Assembly: GCA_028281945.1 (NCBI GenBank)
Contig: JANQIW010000118.1
Span: 1 to 33,323 of the forward strand
DNA: 33,323 nt
From: Prochloraceae cyanobacterium PL24a_bin.78
GTDB lineage: Bacteria > Cyanobacteriota > Cyanobacteriia > Cyanobacteriales > JANQIW01
Reading direction: 5' to 3'
Position numbers and translations under genes: made by a program. The notes beneath the pieces are model-generated. The model saw nothing but the letters and a program-made list of their open reading frames with translations. It ran no database searches and was not told the DNA's origin. Positions 31,692 through 33,323 of this stretch are shown here, piece after piece. Position 1 is the stretch's first letter. Each line of letters begins with the position of its first letter.

Positions 31692-33080
31692 CTAATAATA
31701 ATTTTCTTTAACACAGGTAGAATTTATAGGCACATCACTGGCAATAATTCCTAACATTAACCACCAAAGGATATTAATTTGAGGGCGATACCAAACTGTA
31801 TCTACTAATCCATGAGTTAACATCCCTACCATAGTTGCGATGGCTGCTATTAGCCAAAATCCTTGTGCTTTTCGCTGTTGTAAATATACTCCTAAGTTAA
31901 CTAAACCTTGGTTAATGGTGACTATAATTAGCCACAGAAAACAAGTTAAACCAATTAAACCACTTTCTACTGCTGTTTCTAGGAAAATAGAATAGGCACT
32001 TAAGGCAGTAAACCCTGTTTTCATATAAAAAGGATAAATTTTATTGAATACATCATTCCCTAATCCTATTCCAATTAAAGGTCGATCGCGAATCATATCC
32101 AATACTGCTAGCCAAACATTGAGACGAAAGTTATTACTACTATCTCCTCTTCCTGCAAAAATACTTAAAATTCGCAAGCGTAATGGTTCGACTACTATTA
32201 TTGCTATAACTATTAAGCTTGTAAATATTCCTAAAACTAAAGGTAATAACCAGATGCGCCAGAAAGGAGGTAAATATTCTCCCCACCAATATCGTAATAA
32301 TAGTAAAAAGGCGGCAATCAAGGCTAACATTCCGATCCATCCTCCTCTACTGTCTGTGAAATAAAGGCAAGCTGAGTTCAGAGAAAACATTAAAATTGCT
32401 AATAATTTAGGGAATAAACCTCGCCATGCAAATACTGCTGCTAAACTTAAAGCGATTCCTGCTAATAAATATCCTGCTAATAAATTAGGATTTCCTAAAT
32501 AACTATATACCCTTGTATCGTTAGCTAAAGGAGAATTAGGATCATTCCATGTGGCTAATTGCTCTACTCCAAAGATTTGTTGTCGGATGCCATATACTGA
32601 AACAAGGAGTGAAATATGAAGAAAGATGGTTATTACCCAATTTAAAAGGGTTTTCGATCGAAAAACTTTAGCTGATAATGCAAATACTAATAAATATAGA
32701 GTAAATTTTATCCAGCCAGAAAAGGCTTCTGATTTAAGAGGGGAAAAAGCCGTTGCAATAGTAGCAATTAGCCAATATAAAAGCACGACTAAATGGGTTG
32801 GGCTTGTACCGAACGTTTTATTCTCGGATAGAGTTAATAATAACCAGTAACCTGTGATAGCTAATAATAAAATGCCGATGGAAGTTGTGGTAGAAAAAGG
32901 GCTAATTATCAAGACTAAGGCTATGAGAATGGCTCCAATTAATTCCGCCCAATTGAGGATTAAGCTTCCATCTCGCCAACTGCCAAACAAACCCACAAGT
33001 TTGTATAAATAGCTGCTAGTTTGCCACCTTTGTAGGGGTAAATCTGAAAGAGTAAATTTGGCCCAAACAGAATTCATCAT
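31692..33080 (-). CDS. ictB: IctB-like membrane protein (O-antigen ligase fold)
   Basis: A 462-residue polytopic membrane protein with about ten to twelve helices. It matches IctB, first described as involved in inorganic carbon accumulation in Synechococcus, and it belongs to the Wzy/O-antigen ligase (PF04932) family. Visible family features are the N-terminal LSDLPLQRWQTSSYLYKLVG and GSWRDGSLI, the central YSYLGNPNLLAGYLLAGIAL, YFTDSRGGWIGMLALI, the large loop with GRGDSSNNFRLNVWLAVLDM, and GIGLGNDVFNKIYPFYM. The true biochemical role is disputed: transport of bicarbonate is not proven and a glycan-ligase role is possible. A second ATG at 33077 is an equally good start. It follows the tRNA-fMet gene on the same strand. 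Confidence 0.88.
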   Translation of the reverse strand: MMNSVWAKFTLSDLPLQRWQTSSYLYKLVGLFGSWRDGSLILNWAELIGAILIALVLIISPFSTTTSIGILLLAITGYWLLLTLSENKTFGTSPTHLVVLLYWLIATIATAFSPLKSEAFSGWIKFTLYLLVFALSAKVFRSKTLLNWVITIFLHISLLVSVYGIRQQIFGVEQLATWNDPNSPLANDTRVYSYLGNPNLLAGYLLAGIALSLAAVFAWRGLFPKLLAILMFSLNSACLYFTDSRGGWIGMLALIAAFLLLLRYWWGEYLPPFWRIWLLPLVLGIFTSLIVIAIIVVEPLRLRILSIFAGRGDSSNNFRLNVWLAVLDMIRDRPLIGIGLGNDVFNKIYPFYMKTGFTALSAYSIFLETAVESGLIGLTCFLWLIIVTINQGLVNLGVYLQQRKAQGFWLIAAIATMVGMLTHGLVDTVWYRPQINILWWLMLGIIASDVPINSTCVKENYY

Positions 33081-33115
33081 CTTAAAGTTTTAATTTTGTA
33101 TTTAATCCCAAACTA

Positions 33116-33150
33116 ACAAACCCTGCTACCTATTTATATCTGGTGCAGGG
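33116..33150 (-). terminator. Hairpin downstream of tRNA-fMet
   Basis: CCCTGC (33121-33126) pairs with GCAGGG (33145-33150), with further ACC/GGT pairing inside. On the minus strand the stem is followed by TTTGTTAGTTTG. It starts 18 nt after the tRNA CCA end, and separates the tRNA from ictB. On the plus strand it is followed by AATGTGTTTTTTTT, so it could act in both directions. Confidence 0.6.
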
Positions 33151-33167
33151 AATGTGTTTTTTTTATT

Positions 33168-33244
<77 letters not shown>

Positions 33245-33323
33245 TCGCTTTAGTTGCTTTCGTCTCTCGACTTCATCTAATATAACTCGAAGTCAAGAGT
33301 TTGTCAACTAAAAAAGCGATAAT

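Overview
The window looks like chromosomal DNA from an AT-rich, unicellular-type cyanobacterium. The evidence is a complete flv4-sll0218-flv2 photoprotection operon (restricted, as far as I know, to cyanobacteria), an IctB-like protein, NatA/NatD-like amino-acid transporter genes, an initiator tRNA and tRNA-Ala of cyanobacterial type, and several GCGATCGC (HIP1) octamers, for example at 7887, 8184, 9297 and 16543. The low GC, Synechocystis-like gene content suggests a relative of Geminocystis or Cyanobacterium, but this is inference.

Layout. 1-1365: a 109-bp direct repeat and a broken Rpn-family nuclease gene. 1446-3663: ruvB and hisF, divergent with only 28 bp between them, then a small membrane protein. 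3886: tRNA-Ala(GGC). 4068-4898: an exported HtrA-like protease. 5192-9416 (minus): the flv4-sll0218-flv2 operon with a candidate LysR-type operator overlapping its promoter. 9755-12972: an M48 metallopeptidase, a CmcI-like protein and a UPF0104 membrane protein. 13298-15271: a bifunctional class II aldolase/short-chain dehydrogenase, followed by an orphan antitoxin-like gene. 15624-19298 (minus): larC, a short DRE-TIM (homocitrate/isopropylmalate synthase-like) enzyme and a P-loop protein. 19443-21202: a YciO/Sua5-family protein and a PHP-domain protein. 21352-24324: a small membrane peptide, a NarL-type response regulator, a hypothetical, a DUF1232 protein and a cupin. 24588-27372: LivM-like and LivG-like transporter genes, then smpB. 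27794: a CheY-like regulator. 28658-31224 (minus): a quaternary-amine-type ABC transporter. 31692-33244 (minus): ictB-like gene and tRNA-fMet.

Two things stand out. First, the permease/substrate-binding fusion at 28658-30244 carries its binding domain in permuted order: the half that is normally C-terminal (about residues 240-375) precedes the half that is normally N-terminal (about 388-522). Second, the intergenic spaces are filled by a modular dispersed repeat family: an ATGATAGAGTT end, C/T-rich 8-9 bp tandem units, a TAAGTAATAAGTAA segment, and a GGAAAAATGATAT end. Copies lie near 1, 276, 3664, 4965, 10741, 20104, 28320 and 31280. Two inverted copies flank the quaternary-amine transporter operon, and one partial copy appears to have extended the reading frame of the LivG-like ATPase.

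Functionally the window mixes housekeeping (RuvB, HisF, SmpB, two tRNAs), photosynthetic stress protection (Flv2/Flv4), nutrient uptake (two ABC systems) and several poorly characterised cyanobacterial proteins. I see no CRISPR array, rRNA, intact insertion sequence or prophage.
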